From assembly GCF_021343995.1 (NCBI RefSeq), contig NZ_JAJTTE010000044.1, forward strand, positions 1 through 64,000: a stretch of DNA of 64,000 bases, given 5' to 3'. The stretch is from Pseudonocardia terrae (GTDB lineage Bacteria > Actinomycetota > Actinomycetes > Mycobacteriales > Pseudonocardiaceae). This document shows positions 35,590 through 43,787 of the stretch, one piece after another (within the stretch, counting starts at the first letter, position 1; the number at the start of each line of letters is the position of its first letter). The position numbers and the translations under genes are program-made. A model generated the notes under the pieces. The model was not told the DNA's origin. It did no database searches and saw only the letters and a program-made list of their open reading frames with translations.

Positions 35590-36587
35590 GCCTGCGATCC
35601 TCCCAGAGCGGACCCGCCGAGGCTCCCGTGCGGCACGTACGAGGCGGGGATCACGCCGAGCTTCCCCTTCTGGTAGTCCTCGAAGGCCTGCAGCACCTCG
35701 TCGCGGGTGTTCATCACGAACGGGCCGCCCCACGCGATGGGCTCGCGGATCGGCCGCCCGCCGAGCAGCACGACGTCGAGCGCCGGGGTGCGCGAGTCCT
35801 GCCCGCGGTTCCCGGCCACCGTGATCAGGTCGCCCGGCCCGAACAGCGCCAGCTGACCCTCCCGGACCGGCCGGTCGTCCTTGCCGACGGTGCCGGCGCC
35901 GGACAGCACGTAGACCAGGGCGTTGAAGTCCCGCCGCCACGGCAGCCGCATCCTCGCGCCGGGGGAGACGGTCGCGTGCATCATCGCCATCGGCGTGTAG
36001 GTCGACCCGGGGCCCTCGTGCCCGGCCAGCTCGCCGGCGATCACCCGGATCAGGGCGCCGCCGTCGGGCGTGGTGAGCAGCGCGGCCTCGCGGGCGCGCA
36101 GGTCCTGGTACTTCGGCTCCAGCCACTTGTCGGCCTGCGGCAGGTTCACCCACAGCTGCAGGCCGTGGAACAGCCCGCCGCTCGCGACCAGCGCCTCCGG
36201 CGGCCGCTCGATGTGCAGCAGCCCGCCGCCGGCCGTCATCCACTGGGTGTCGCCGTTGGTGATGTTCCCGCCGCCACCGTGGCTGTCCTGGTGCTCGAAC
36301 TCGCCGTCGATGATGTAGGTGACGGTCTCGAAGCCGCGGTGCGGGTGCCACGACGTGCCCTTGGGCTCACCCGGCGCGTACTCCACCTCGCCCATCTGGT
36401 CCATGTGCAGGAAGGGGTCGAGGTCGCGCAGGTCGACCCCCTGGAACGCGCGGCGGACGGGGAAACCCTCGCCCTCGTACCCGCGGGGTGCGGTGGTGAC
36501 CGAGCGCACGCCGCGGTCGAGGTCGGTGGGACCGGGCTCGGGGACGCGCGGCAGCGCGGTGACGTCGGCGACGGTGACGGCGGGCAT
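35586..36587 (-). CDS. Pirin family protein
   Basis: A bicupin of 333 residues. The metal-binding motif HPHRGFETVTYIIDGEFEHQDS contains the His ligands, and the group-typical lines TQWMTAGGGLLHIERPP and GLQLWVNLP follow. The second cupin includes ALVYVLSGAGTVG. Some pirins are Fe-dependent quercetinases, others are regulators; this one cannot be assigned further. GGGAGG lies ~7 nt before the ATG. It leads a two-gene operon with the overlapping GNAT gene and diverges from a second GNAT gene across a possible operator. Confidence 0.92.
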   Translation of the reverse strand: MPAVTVADVTALPRVPEPGPTDLDRGVRSVTTAPRGYEGEGFPVRRAFQGVDLRDLDPFLHMDQMGEVEYAPGEPKGTSWHPHRGFETVTYIIDGEFEHQDSHGGGGNITNGDTQWMTAGGGLLHIERPPEALVASGGLFHGLQLWVNLPQADKWLEPKYQDLRAREAALLTTPDGGALIRVIAGELAGHEGPGSTYTPMAMMHATVSPGARMRLPWRRDFNALVYVLSGAGTVGKDDRPVREGQLALFGPGDLITVAGNRGQDSRTPALDVVLLGGRPIREPIAWGGPFVMNTRDEVLQAFEDYQKGKLGVIPASYVPHGSLGGSALGGSQA

Positions 36588-36617
36588 CGGGAACCTCCCG
36601 GATCGGCGGGCATCTTG

Positions 36618-36642
36618 TTGAGCTCGCAAGTATCGGGCTCAA
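36618..36642. promoter_or_regulatory. Possible operator between divergent pirin and acetyltransferase genes
   Basis: TTGAGC (36618-36623) and GCTCAA (36637-36642) form a perfect 6-bp inverted repeat with a 13-nt centre. A CTTG-N9-CAAG dyad (36614-36630) overlaps it. The site lies 31 nt from the pirin start and 36 nt from the chosen start of the other gene, well placed to control both. The regulator is not in the window. Confidence 0.4.
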
Positions 36643-36677
36643 CCATGGCGGGACCCGTGGTGTTCCATCATGGTCCC

Positions 36678-37238
36678 GTGGAACGTCCCGTCCGGCCCGC
36701 GACCCTCGACGACCTGCCCGCCGTCGCGGCGGTCTACGCCCCCTACGTCGAGCGCACGGTCACGACCTTCGACGAGGACGTCCCCGACCTGGACACCTGG
36801 CAGGCCAAGCTCGCCGCGCTCACCGCGGGCGCACTGCCCTTCCTCGTCGCCGAGATCGACGGGCGGGTCGCCGGGTTCGCCTACGCCTCGCCCTGGCGGG
36901 GCGCCAAGCCCGCCTACCGCCGGACCGTGGAGAACACCGTGTACCTCGCCGAGGCCGCGGCCGGGCGGGGCCTGGGCGGGGCGCTGCTGGGCCGCCTGCT
37001 CGACGAGTGCCGCGCAGCCGGGTTCGAGCAGGTCGTCGCGGTGATCGCGGATCCGGAGGGCAACCCGGCCTCGGTCGCGCTGCACCGGCGGGCCGGGTTC
37101 CACGAGGTCGGGGTGCTGCGCGGGGTCGGGCGCAAGCACGGCCGCGTCCTCGACACTGCGCTCTGGCAGCGCTCGCTCACCGGGGGGCGCGTGATCGTCG
37201 GACGGTCTCGACCCGCCGCCCGCCCCGGACCAGACTGA
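36678..37238 (+). CDS. Phosphinothricin acetyltransferase-like GNAT
   Basis: A GNAT of 186 residues of the Pat/Bar type. Blocks are VRPATLDDLPAVAAVYAPYVERTVTTFDED, VAGFAYASPWRGAKPAYRRTVENTVYLAEAAAGRGLGGAL (family core with the acetyl-CoA loop) and the final FHEVGVLRGVGRKHGRVLDTALWQR. It may N-acetylate phosphinothricin-like compounds or methionine sulfoximine/sulfone. GTG 36678 aligns with the family N-terminus and lies 6 nt after CATCAT; an ATG at 36645 would add 11 residues. Confidence 0.85.
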   Translation: MERPVRPATLDDLPAVAAVYAPYVERTVTTFDEDVPDLDTWQAKLAALTAGALPFLVAEIDGRVAGFAYASPWRGAKPAYRRTVENTVYLAEAAAGRGLGGALLGRLLDECRAAGFEQVVAVIADPEGNPASVALHRRAGFHEVGVLRGVGRKHGRVLDTALWQRSLTGGRVIVGRSRPAARPGPD

Positions 37239-37285
37239 CCCGGTCGCCCCCGCGCCGGAGCGGGGGCCGGACCGGAGGGGGTCGC

Positions 37286-38173
37286 GTGGCCGAGCCGACC
37301 GTCGTGCTGGAGAAGCTGTCGTTCCTGGAGGGCCCGCGCTGGCTCGGGGGCCGGGTCTGGGTGAGCGACTTCTACACACACCGGGTGCTCAGCGCCGAGG
37401 CCGACGGCAGTGACCTGCGGGTCGAGGCGACCGTGCCGGCCCAGCCGTCGGGGACCGGGCTGCTGCCCGACGGCAGGCTGCTGATCGCGTCGATGCGGGA
37501 CCGGAAGATCCTGCGCCGCGAGCAGGACGGCACCCTGGTCACGCACGCCGACCTGAGCGGGCTCTCCCGCGGGGTGCTCAACGACATGGCGGTCGACCGG
37601 CAGGGACGGTGTTGGGTCGGGTGCTTCGGCTTCGACCTCATGGCGGGGGCCGACCTGGAGCCCGGGCTGGTCATGAGGGTCGACCCGGACGGGTCCGCCG
37701 AGGTCGTGGCCGAGGAGGTCTACTTCCCGAACGGCACCGTGATCCGGGGCGACACCCTGGTCGTCGCGGAGAGCTTCGGGAACCGGATGTCCGCCTACGA
37801 CATCCGCCCGGACGGCTCGCTCGGCGGCCGGCGCGACTGGGCGCGGTTCGGCGAGCTGCCCACCACCCGGAACGTGGGCGAGATGCTGCCGGGGCTGGCC
37901 GTGGTGCCGGACGGGATCGCCGATCCCGACGCCGAGGGCGCGATCTGGGTCGCCGACGCGGACCACCACCGTGCGATCCGGGTCCGCGAGGGCGGGGAGA
38001 TCCTCGACGAGGTCACCGTCGGCGACCTGCAGACCTACGCGGTGGCGCTGGGCGGCGCGGAGGGCCGCACCCTCTTCCTGGCCGCCGCCCCGAGCTTCCT
38101 CGAGCACGAGCGCCGGGACACCCGGGACGCGGTGCTGCTGTCGACGCGGGTCGACGTCCCGCTCGCGCACTGA
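37286..38173 (+). CDS. SMP-30/gluconolactonase family lactonase
   Basis: A six-bladed propeller of 295 residues. Expected metal ligands are Glu in LSFLEGPRW, Asn in GVLNDMAVDRQGRCWVG and in the FPNGT loop, and Asp in IWVADADHHRAI. The family hydrolyses sugar or other lactones with a divalent metal. GGAGGGG at 37274-37280 precedes the GTG. It is followed after 11 nt by a PPOX-class gene in the same direction, probably one transcript. It has no signal peptide, so it is cytoplasmic. Confidence 0.88.
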   Translation: MAEPTVVLEKLSFLEGPRWLGGRVWVSDFYTHRVLSAEADGSDLRVEATVPAQPSGTGLLPDGRLLIASMRDRKILRREQDGTLVTHADLSGLSRGVLNDMAVDRQGRCWVGCFGFDLMAGADLEPGLVMRVDPDGSAEVVAEEVYFPNGTVIRGDTLVVAESFGNRMSAYDIRPDGSLGGRRDWARFGELPTTRNVGEMLPGLAVVPDGIADPDAEGAIWVADADHHRAIRVREGGEILDEVTVGDLQTYAVALGGAEGRTLFLAAAPSFLEHERRDTRDAVLLSTRVDVPLAH

Positions 38174-38184
38174 CGGACGGGGTC

Positions 38185-38622
38185 GTGCCGTCCCTCGACG
38201 AGCGCGCGTGCCGGGAGCGGCTCGCGGCGCACCCCGTCGCCCGGCTCGCCACGCTGCGCGCCGACGGCACGCCTCGGCTCGTCCCGATCACCTACGCGCT
38301 GGTCGACGGCCTGGTCTGCTCCGCGGTCGACGAGGTGAAGCCGAAACGGGGGCCGCGGCTGGCGCGGCTCGCCGACGTCGCCCGGGACCCGCGCGCCGCC
38401 GTCGTCGTCGACGAGTACGCCGACGACTGGGCGCGGCTGTGGTGGGTCCGGGTCGACGGCACCGCGGCCGTCCACGAGGCCGGCGCCGACGATCCGGGCG
38501 GGCTGCGCGAGCGGGCGCTCGACGCCCTGCAGGCGAAGTACCCGCCCTACCGGGACGCCCGCCCGCGGGGGCCGCTGCTGGTCCTGACCCCGACGGCGAT
38601 CACCGGCTGGGCGGCGCGCTGA
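38185..38622 (+). CDS. PPOX-class F420-dependent oxidoreductase (TIGR03668-like)
   Basis: A split-barrel protein of 145 residues. The head ERLAAHPVARLATLRADGTPRLVPITYALVDG and EVKPKRGPRLARLADVARDPRAAVVVDEYADDW are typical of TIGR03668 F420-dependent proteins of actinobacteria. ALDALQAKYPPYRD in the tail agrees. It likely binds F420 or a flavin and reduces an unknown small molecule. It follows the SMP-30 gene closely and is convergent with the hydrolase operon, with only 4 nt between stops. Confidence 0.85.
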   Translation: MPSLDERACRERLAAHPVARLATLRADGTPRLVPITYALVDGLVCSAVDEVKPKRGPRLARLADVARDPRAAVVVDEYADDWARLWWVRVDGTAAVHEAGADDPGGLRERALDALQAKYPPYRDARPRGPLLVLTPTAITGWAAR

Positions 38623-38626
38623 CCGG

Positions 38627-39370
38627 TCACAGGCCGGCCAGCCAGCCCGCGACGGTGGCGTCGACGAGGCCGGGGCGTTCGAGGTGCGGGGCGTGGCCGC
38701 TGTGGAGGAGCAGCAGGTCGATGTCCGCCTGCGCGGCGTCGCGGACGGCCTCGACGTGCACGGCGGTGCCGTAGGGGTCGGCGTCGCCCTGGATCCCCAG
38801 GACGGGGCAGGTGATCCCGGCGAGCTCGGGCCGCAGGTCCCAGTCCCGGAAGGCCGGGTCGAGCCAGACGTCGTTCCAGTTGCGGAAGCATACCTCGGCG
38901 TCGCGGTGGTGCCGGGCCATCCGCCGGGCCAGGTCGCCGGAGTCGAAGGCGCGCTTGGCCTCCTCGATCGCCCGCAGCCCGATCTCCTCGACGAGCACGT
39001 GCGGGGCCAGCACCACCAGGCCCGACACGGGCAGGGCCGCGGCGGCGAGCAGCGCGATCGAGCCGCCGTCGCTGTGCCCGACGAGGACCGGTTCGCCGAG
39101 GTCGAGGGCCTCGACCAGGGCCGGCACGACGGTCGTGGCCTCCTCGTGCGCGAAGCGGATCGTGTGCTTGGCGGACGGCAGGTCCGAGAAGCCGTGGCCG
39201 AGCCGGGAGTAGGCGACCGCCCGCCGGCCCGTGGCCTCGGCGATCCGCCGGTGGAAGCCGCGCCAGAGCCCGACCGATCCCAACCCCTCGTGCAGGAACA
39301 GCAGCGGTGCGCCGGTCCCGGGGACGTCCTCGTACTCGTAGGCGGCGCCGTCGATCTCGACCCGGTTCAC
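38627..39370 (-). CDS. Alpha/beta hydrolase
   Basis: A protein of 247 residues with a canonical alpha/beta-hydrolase core: LLFLHEGLGSVGLWRGF (oxyanion region), RAVAYSRLGHGFSD, nucleophile VLVGHSDGGSIALL, acid in VLGIQGDADPYGT and the last His in LHSGHAPHLERP. The pattern resembles small esterases or MhpC-like hydrolases. The GTG overlaps the stop of the MmcQ gene by 4 nt, making it the last gene of a three-gene coupled operon. Confidence 0.9.
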   Translation of the reverse strand: MNRVEIDGAAYEYEDVPGTGAPLLFLHEGLGSVGLWRGFHRRIAEATGRRAVAYSRLGHGFSDLPSAKHTIRFAHEEATTVVPALVEALDLGEPVLVGHSDGGSIALLAAAALPVSGLVVLAPHVLVEEIGLRAIEEAKRAFDSGDLARRMARHHRDAEVCFRNWNDVWLDPAFRDWDLRPELAGITCPVLGIQGDADPYGTAVHVEAVRDAAQADIDLLLLHSGHAPHLERPGLVDATVAGWLAGL

Positions 39371-39732
39371 GCCCGGGAGTCTAGGAGCGAGATCAGCCTC
39401 CGCGGGGCCACGGTGCGGTAGGCGTCCGCGACGAGCTCGGCGATCTCCTCCCAGTCGACCTCGACGTCGAGCCGCACGCCCACCCAGCCACGGGTACCGA
39501 CGTAGGGCGGCCGGAAGAAGCGCTCCGGGTCCGCCGCGACGAGCTCCTCCTGCACCCCGGGCGGCGCGGCGCACCAGAAGGCGAGCCGGTCGTCGTGGTG
39601 GTGGTCGGCGAACGTCACGAAGGTCTTGCGCACGCACCAGGTGGGCTCGCCGTGGCTGACCCTCTCGGTGACCTCGGGCAGCGTCAGGCACAGCGCACGC
39701 AGCCGGTCGAGCGCGGTCGGGCCGGCGGTCAC
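39367..39732 (-). CDS. MmcQ/YjbR family protein
   Basis: A protein of 121 residues with the CyaY-like MmcQ/YjbR fold. Blocks are LRALCLTLPEVTERVSHGEPTWCVRKTFVTFAD, LAFWCAAPPGVQEELVAADPERFFRPPYVGTRGWVGVRLD and a C-terminal helix ELVADAYRTVAP. Called DNA-binding in some databases, but without firm biochemical proof. GTGA overlaps on both sides show tight coupling with the AraC-VOC gene upstream and the hydrolase downstream. Confidence 0.92.
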   Translation of the reverse strand: MTAGPTALDRLRALCLTLPEVTERVSHGEPTWCVRKTFVTFADHHHDDRLAFWCAAPPGVQEELVAADPERFFRPPYVGTRGWVGVRLDVEVDWEEIAELVADAYRTVAPRRLISLLDSRA

Positions 39733-40346
39733 GGCACCACCGGGCGGTAGGTCCCGAAGCACCAGACGTCGCCCTCCGGGTCGGTCATCACGGGGCCGGG
39801 GGTGAGCCCGAGGGTGCCGCTGAGGAAGTCGAGCGCGGCGCGCGGGTCGTCGTAGCGCAGTGTCATGTGGATGCGGCCACCGACGACCAGCCCGGCCGCG
39901 CGTTCGAAGCGCAGCACCCGGGCCGCGGCCTTCGGGGCCGGCCCGACCTGCGCGCGGAACCGGTCGAGCAGGTGCCGGCGGCTCCAGCCCGTCTCGACGG
40001 CCAGCTCGGCGATCCCGACCGCCCCGGCCCGGCGCACGAGGGTCTGCCAGGCCCACGCGACCTCGGGGTCGGGCGTCCTGACCCGGTCGGCGAGCAGCCG
40101 GCCGGCGAGGAACGCCTCGACACGGGCGAACCGCCGCGGCCAGTCCGGGGCGTCGGCGAGCCGGCCGGGCAGCGCCGCGAGACCGGGGTCGCCGAGCTCG
40201 TCGAGGGCGGGGACGGCGCCGGTGAGCTCGGCCGTGGGCCGGCGGAGCAGCACGAACACCCCGAGCGGCGTGAGGTCCACCTGCACCCCGTGCTGGTGGC
40301 GCAGGGCGGGATGTGGCGTCACGGTCACGTACTCGCCCGGCTCCAC
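39729..40346 (-). CDS. AraC-type regulator head fused to a shortened VOC domain
   Basis: A protein of 205 residues. Residues 1-~95 resemble the N-terminal sensor (DUF6597-like) of actinobacterial AraC regulators (MEPGEYVTVTPHPALRHQHGVQ as VDLTPLGVFVLL onward). The first helix-turn-helix follows (VGIAELAVETGWSRRHLLDRFRAQVG, APKAAARVLRFERAAGL). The second HTH that should follow is missing. Instead the chain goes into RIHMTLRYDDPRAALDFLSGTLGLTPG, the first half of a glyoxalase/VOC module, and ends. Full AraC-VOC fusions are ~330-380 residues, so both parts are cut. It may be a degraded fusion that is still translated. First gene of a coupled operon. Confidence 0.65.
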   Translation of the reverse strand: MEPGEYVTVTPHPALRHQHGVQVDLTPLGVFVLLRRPTAELTGAVPALDELGDPGLAALPGRLADAPDWPRRFARVEAFLAGRLLADRVRTPDPEVAWAWQTLVRRAGAVGIAELAVETGWSRRHLLDRFRAQVGPAPKAAARVLRFERAAGLVVGGRIHMTLRYDDPRAALDFLSGTLGLTPGPVMTDPEGDVWCFGTYRPVVP

Positions 40347-40387
40347 CGCCCGAGTGTGGCCCGTTTCGCCCGATCGGCGTCAACCCC

Positions 40388-40393
40388 CATAAT
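40388..40393 (+). promoter_or_regulatory. Putative -10 box of the leaderless PAS-GAF-PP2C gene
   Basis: CATAAT ends 6 nt before ATG 40400, placing the transcription start at the A of the start codon. No Shine-Dalgarno is present. Confidence 0.5.
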
Positions 40394-40399
40394 GCGCGG

Positions 40400-42814
40400 A
40401 TGCACGGCCCGCAGGCACAGCTCGCGGCGGAGGTCGTCGCCGACCTGCCGGTGGGCCTGTTCGCGCTCGACGCCACCGGCGGTGTGCTCCTGTGGAGCGC
40501 GGAGGCCGCGCGGCTGACGGGCTGGTCGGCGGACGCGGTGATCGGCCGCAGCGGCGTCGAGCGCGTCCGGCCGCCGGTCGACCTGGCCGCGGCCCGGGAC
40601 ATGCTCGCCCGCGCCCGCTCCGGGCGGGTCAGCGACCCGTTGCCCGCCGTCGTGCCCACGGGCCGCCTCCTCTACGTCCACGCCGCGCCCGGCTCGGGTG
40701 AGGTCGCCGTGGTCGGGGTGCTGCAGGACGCCACGGACGCGCGGGCCGGCGTCGAGGCCTTCTCGCTGCTCGACGCGCTCTGGCAGAACGCCCCGGTCGG
40801 GCTCGCCTACTTCGACCAGGACCTGCGGTACCGGCGGGTGAACGCCGCGGTCACCTCGCTCGACGGCGGCACGGCCGACGACCGCGTCGGCCGCACCCTC
40901 GAGGAGGTCCACGGCGAGACGGGAGCCCGGATCGCCGGGCTGCTGCGCCGGGTGCTCGAGGAGGACCGGCCGCTCACCGAGGCACCGCTCACCGGGCGGC
41001 TCTGGCACGGGCGCGGACCGGAGCAGACGTGGGTGCTCAACTCCTACCCGGTGCACGACCGCGACGGCAGCGTGCTCGGTGCCGGGCTGGTCGTCGTGGA
41101 CATCACCGAGACCGAGCACACCCGGCGCGAGCTCGCCGAGCTGGCCGGGGCCCGCGAGTCGCTGCTGCGCCGCTACCGCAGCCTCGTCGACGCCACCTCC
41201 GCGGCGGTGTGGATCCGCGAGCCCGACGGCAGCGCGCGCGAGGACTCGCCGAGCTACCGCGTCGTCACCGGGCAGGCCCCGCAGGAGTACGCCGGCTGGG
41301 GGTTCCTCGACGCCATCCACCCCGAGGACCGGCTGCGCAAGCGCGCGGCGTGGGAGGCGGCGGTCGCCCGGGCGCGGGCGGGCGGGGACGCGAGCTTCGA
41401 GCACGTCCACCGGCTGCGCACGGCCGGGGCCGGATACCGGTGGTTCCGGTCGCGGGCCGTCGCGGTCCGCGAGGACGACCGGCTCGTCGAGTGGGTCGGC
41501 ACCGAGACCGACATCGACGACGAGTTCCGGTCCCGGCACCGGCTCGACGTCCTGGCCGGGGCGACCCTCGCGGTCAACAGGGCGCTCGACCCGGAGACCG
41601 AGCTGCTCGCCCTGGCCGACGCGGTCGTGCCGGAGTTCGCCGATCTCTGCCGGGTCTACCTGGTCGACGAGGCCCGGCCGCTCGGCACCGGACACCCGGT
41701 GCACGGTCGTCGCTCGGTCACCCGGGCCGCGCCGGGCCTGCCCCCGGTGCCCGGCGACATCGGTCCCGACGGCGCGGCACGCTTCGTGTTCGGCGCCGAC
41801 CACCCGCTGGCCCGCAGCGTGCGGACCGGCCGGCCGGAGCTCGAGCTCGACCCGCTCGGCGTCGAGCACTGGGCCGGCACGCCGGAGATGTTCGCCTGGG
41901 CGCGCGAGGTGCGGATGAACTCCCGGCTGGTCGCCCCGGTGATCTCCGGGGGCCGGGTCGTCGCGGGCCTGTTGTTCGCGAGCTGCGGCGAACGGGTGCC
42001 CTACACCCCCGACGACCTGGCGCTGGTCACCGAGCTGGCCGCGCGGGCGTCGGCCGCCGTCGAGCACGGGCGGCGGTTCCAGCAGACCCGCGAGGTGTCG
42101 CTCGCGCTGCAGGAGTCGATGCTCACCGAACCGCCGGCCATGCCCGAGATCGGCATCCGCGGGATCGAGGTCGCCGCCCGCTACCGCCCGGCGGCGGCGG
42201 AGCTGGAGGTCGGCGGCGACTGGTACGACGTGTTCCGGTTGCCCTTCGGGGACCTCGCCCTCGCGGTCGGCGACGTCGCCGGCCACGACCTGGCCGCCGC
42301 CGCGACCATGGGACAGCTGCGCAGCATGCTGCGCGCGCTGGCCTTCGACAGCGACGGCGCCCCGTCCGACGTGCTGCGCCGGCTCGACCGGGTCGCCTCC
42401 CGGCTCGACGTCACCCGCTTCACCACGCTCCTGCACGGCCGCGTCCTGCTCCGCGGCGCGCAGCGGTTCTTCCGCTGGTCCAACGCGGGGCATCCGCTCC
42501 CGCTGGTCCTCGGGGCGGACGGGACCGCCCGCTACGCCACCGGGGCCGTCGACGTCGTGCTCGGGGTGGATCCGGACCGCTTGCGGCACGACCAGGAGAT
42601 CGAGCTGGTCCCGGGCGCCACGCTCGTGCTCTACACCGACGGGCTCGCCGAGCGGCGCGACGACGTCGACGACCGCGGCGCCCGCGAGCTGCTCGCCCTC
42701 GCCGAGGCCGGGGCGCACCTGGATCTGGAGGCCCTCTGCGACCACCTGGTGTCCGGGACGACCGCCGACACCGGCGACGACATCGTCGTGCTGGCCCTGC
42801 GGTACCGGGTCTGA
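40400..42814 (+). CDS. PAS-GAF-SpoIIE (PP2C-type) serine phosphatase
   Basis: A signalling protein of 804 residues. There are three PAS-like modules at ~10-115, ~120-245 and ~255-375 (the last with the PAC end GYRWFRSRAVAVREDD). A GAF domain at ~385-555 follows. The SpoIIE/RsbU phosphatase at ~570-804 has ARYRPAAAELEVGGDWYDVFRLP, LAVGDVAGHDLAAA, FRWSNAGHPLPLVL and LVLYTDGLAERRDD. The metal-binding Asp/Gly sites are intact. Such proteins dephosphorylate STAS-domain anti-anti-sigma factors to switch on stress sigma factors. No anti-sigma kinase or STAS gene is nearby, so the partner is encoded elsewhere. Confidence 0.92.
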   Translation: MHGPQAQLAAEVVADLPVGLFALDATGGVLLWSAEAARLTGWSADAVIGRSGVERVRPPVDLAAARDMLARARSGRVSDPLPAVVPTGRLLYVHAAPGSGEVAVVGVLQDATDARAGVEAFSLLDALWQNAPVGLAYFDQDLRYRRVNAAVTSLDGGTADDRVGRTLEEVHGETGARIAGLLRRVLEEDRPLTEAPLTGRLWHGRGPEQTWVLNSYPVHDRDGSVLGAGLVVVDITETEHTRRELAELAGARESLLRRYRSLVDATSAAVWIREPDGSAREDSPSYRVVTGQAPQEYAGWGFLDAIHPEDRLRKRAAWEAAVARARAGGDASFEHVHRLRTAGAGYRWFRSRAVAVREDDRLVEWVGTETDIDDEFRSRHRLDVLAGATLAVNRALDPETELLALADAVVPEFADLCRVYLVDEARPLGTGHPVHGRRSVTRAAPGLPPVPGDIGPDGAARFVFGADHPLARSVRTGRPELELDPLGVEHWAGTPEMFAWAREVRMNSRLVAPVISGGRVVAGLLFASCGERVPYTPDDLALVTELAARASAAVEHGRRFQQTREVSLALQESMLTEPPAMPEIGIRGIEVAARYRPAAAELEVGGDWYDVFRLPFGDLALAVGDVAGHDLAAAATMGQLRSMLRALAFDSDGAPSDVLRRLDRVASRLDVTRFTTLLHGRVLLRGAQRFFRWSNAGHPLPLVLGADGTARYATGAVDVVLGVDPDRLRHDQEIELVPGATLVLYTDGLAERRDDVDDRGARELLALAEAGAHLDLEALCDHLVSGTTADTGDDIVVLALRYRV

Positions 42815-42854
42815 CGGGCCCGGACGGTCCGCGGCGTCCGCGTAGGCTCCCGGC

Positions 42855-43478
42855 ATGATCGACCCGGTCGCCCGCGCGACGGCCCTCGCCGCGGACGGAC
42901 GGGCCCTGCTGGGCATCGCCGGTGCGCCCGGCTCGGGCAAGACCACGCTCGCGGCGCACCTGGCCGCCGCCGTCCCGGGCGCGGTGCACGTGCCGATGGA
43001 CGGTTTCCACCTGGCGGACGTCGCGCTCGACCGGCTCGGGCGGCGGGACCGCAAGGGCGCCCCGGACACGTTCGACGCCGCCGGCTACCTCGCGCTGTTG
43101 CGCCGGCTGCGTGCGGGGGAGCCCGGCCCGGTGTACGCGCCGATGTTCGAGCGGGACCTGGAGCAGCCGCTGGCCGGGGCGATCGCGGTGCCGCCGGAGG
43201 CCCGGCTGGTGGTGACCGAGGGCAACTACCTGCTGCTGCCGGACGCGCCGTGGCCCGCGGTCGCCGCCGAGCTCAGCGAGGTGTGGTTCTGCGACCTGCG
43301 CGAGGACCTGCGGCTGCGCCGGCTCGTGGACCGGCACGTCCGGTTCGGCAAGGCGCCCGAGGTGGCGGAGGAGTGGGTACGACGGGTGGACGGGCCCAAC
43401 GCCGAACGGGTGGTCGCGACCCGGGACCGGGCGCACGTGGTGGTGCCCAGCGCGGTGCTGGAGACCCTCGGCCCGTGA
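42855..43478 (+). CDS. P-loop nucleoside/nucleotide kinase family protein
   Basis: A protein of 207 residues of the PanK/uridine-kinase-like group (FrcK/YfdH type). Blocks are Walker A LGIAGAPGSGKTTLAAHL, VHVPMDGFHLADVALDRLGR, GAPDTFDAAGYLALLRRL, VYAPMFERDLEQP, the Walker B-like LVVTEGNYLLL, and the lid RRLVDRHVRFGK. Fructose or nucleoside phosphorylation has been suggested for relatives, but the substrate is not predictable. TAGGCT at 42843-42848, 6 nt before the ATG, suggests a leaderless transcript separate from the phosphatase gene. Confidence 0.9.
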   Translation: MIDPVARATALAADGRALLGIAGAPGSGKTTLAAHLAAAVPGAVHVPMDGFHLADVALDRLGRRDRKGAPDTFDAAGYLALLRRLRAGEPGPVYAPMFERDLEQPLAGAIAVPPEARLVVTEGNYLLLPDAPWPAVAAELSEVWFCDLREDLRLRRLVDRHVRFGKAPEVAEEWVRRVDGPNAERVVATRDRAHVVVPSAVLETLGP

Positions 43479-43532
43479 CCGCGTCGCTCGACGCGGCCCG
43501 GCGCGGTGTTCGGCGCGGGGATCGGCGCGCGC

Positions 43533-43751
43533 TCAGCGCCAGGGGGTGACCCGGGCGCGCCGCGACAGCCGGACCTCGCACTCGATGCCGGCCGGGTCGA
43601 GCCCCGTGAGCACGGCGATCAGGTCGCGGGCGGCCGCCTCGGCGTCGCGCAGGTCGCGGACCGCGGTGGCGGCCTCGATCTCCGGCACGTAGAGCACCAG
43701 GGTGCGGTCCGACGGCCAGGCGTCGACCGCGAACCGCCGCGGGCTGCTCAC
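43533..43751 (-). CDS. Orphan HicB-like antitoxin domain protein
   Basis: About 72 residues: RRFAVDAWPSDRTLVLYVPEIEAATAVRDLRDAEAAARDLIAVLTGLD, here read as RRFAVDAWPSDRTLVLYVPE and RDLRDAEAAARDLIAVLTGL, followed by ECEVRL. This matches the small beta-alpha fold of HicB antitoxins, where a one-strand dsRNA-binding-like domain blocks HicA. No HicA-like gene flanks it, and no DNA-binding tail is present, so it is an orphan and may not be part of a toxin pair. GTG 43751 has GGAGG very close; GTG 43787 would add 12 residues. Confidence 0.6.
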   Translation of the reverse strand: MSSPRRFAVDAWPSDRTLVLYVPEIEAATAVRDLRDAEAAARDLIAVLTGLDPAGIECEVRLSRRARVTPWR

Positions 43752-43787
43752 CCCTCCCACGGTAGTCGCGCCGACACGCGGAGGCAC

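Noticed and set aside
43533-43751. A complete HicAB toxin-antitoxin pair
   Set aside because: No small HicA frame was found on either side; only the HicB-like part is visible.
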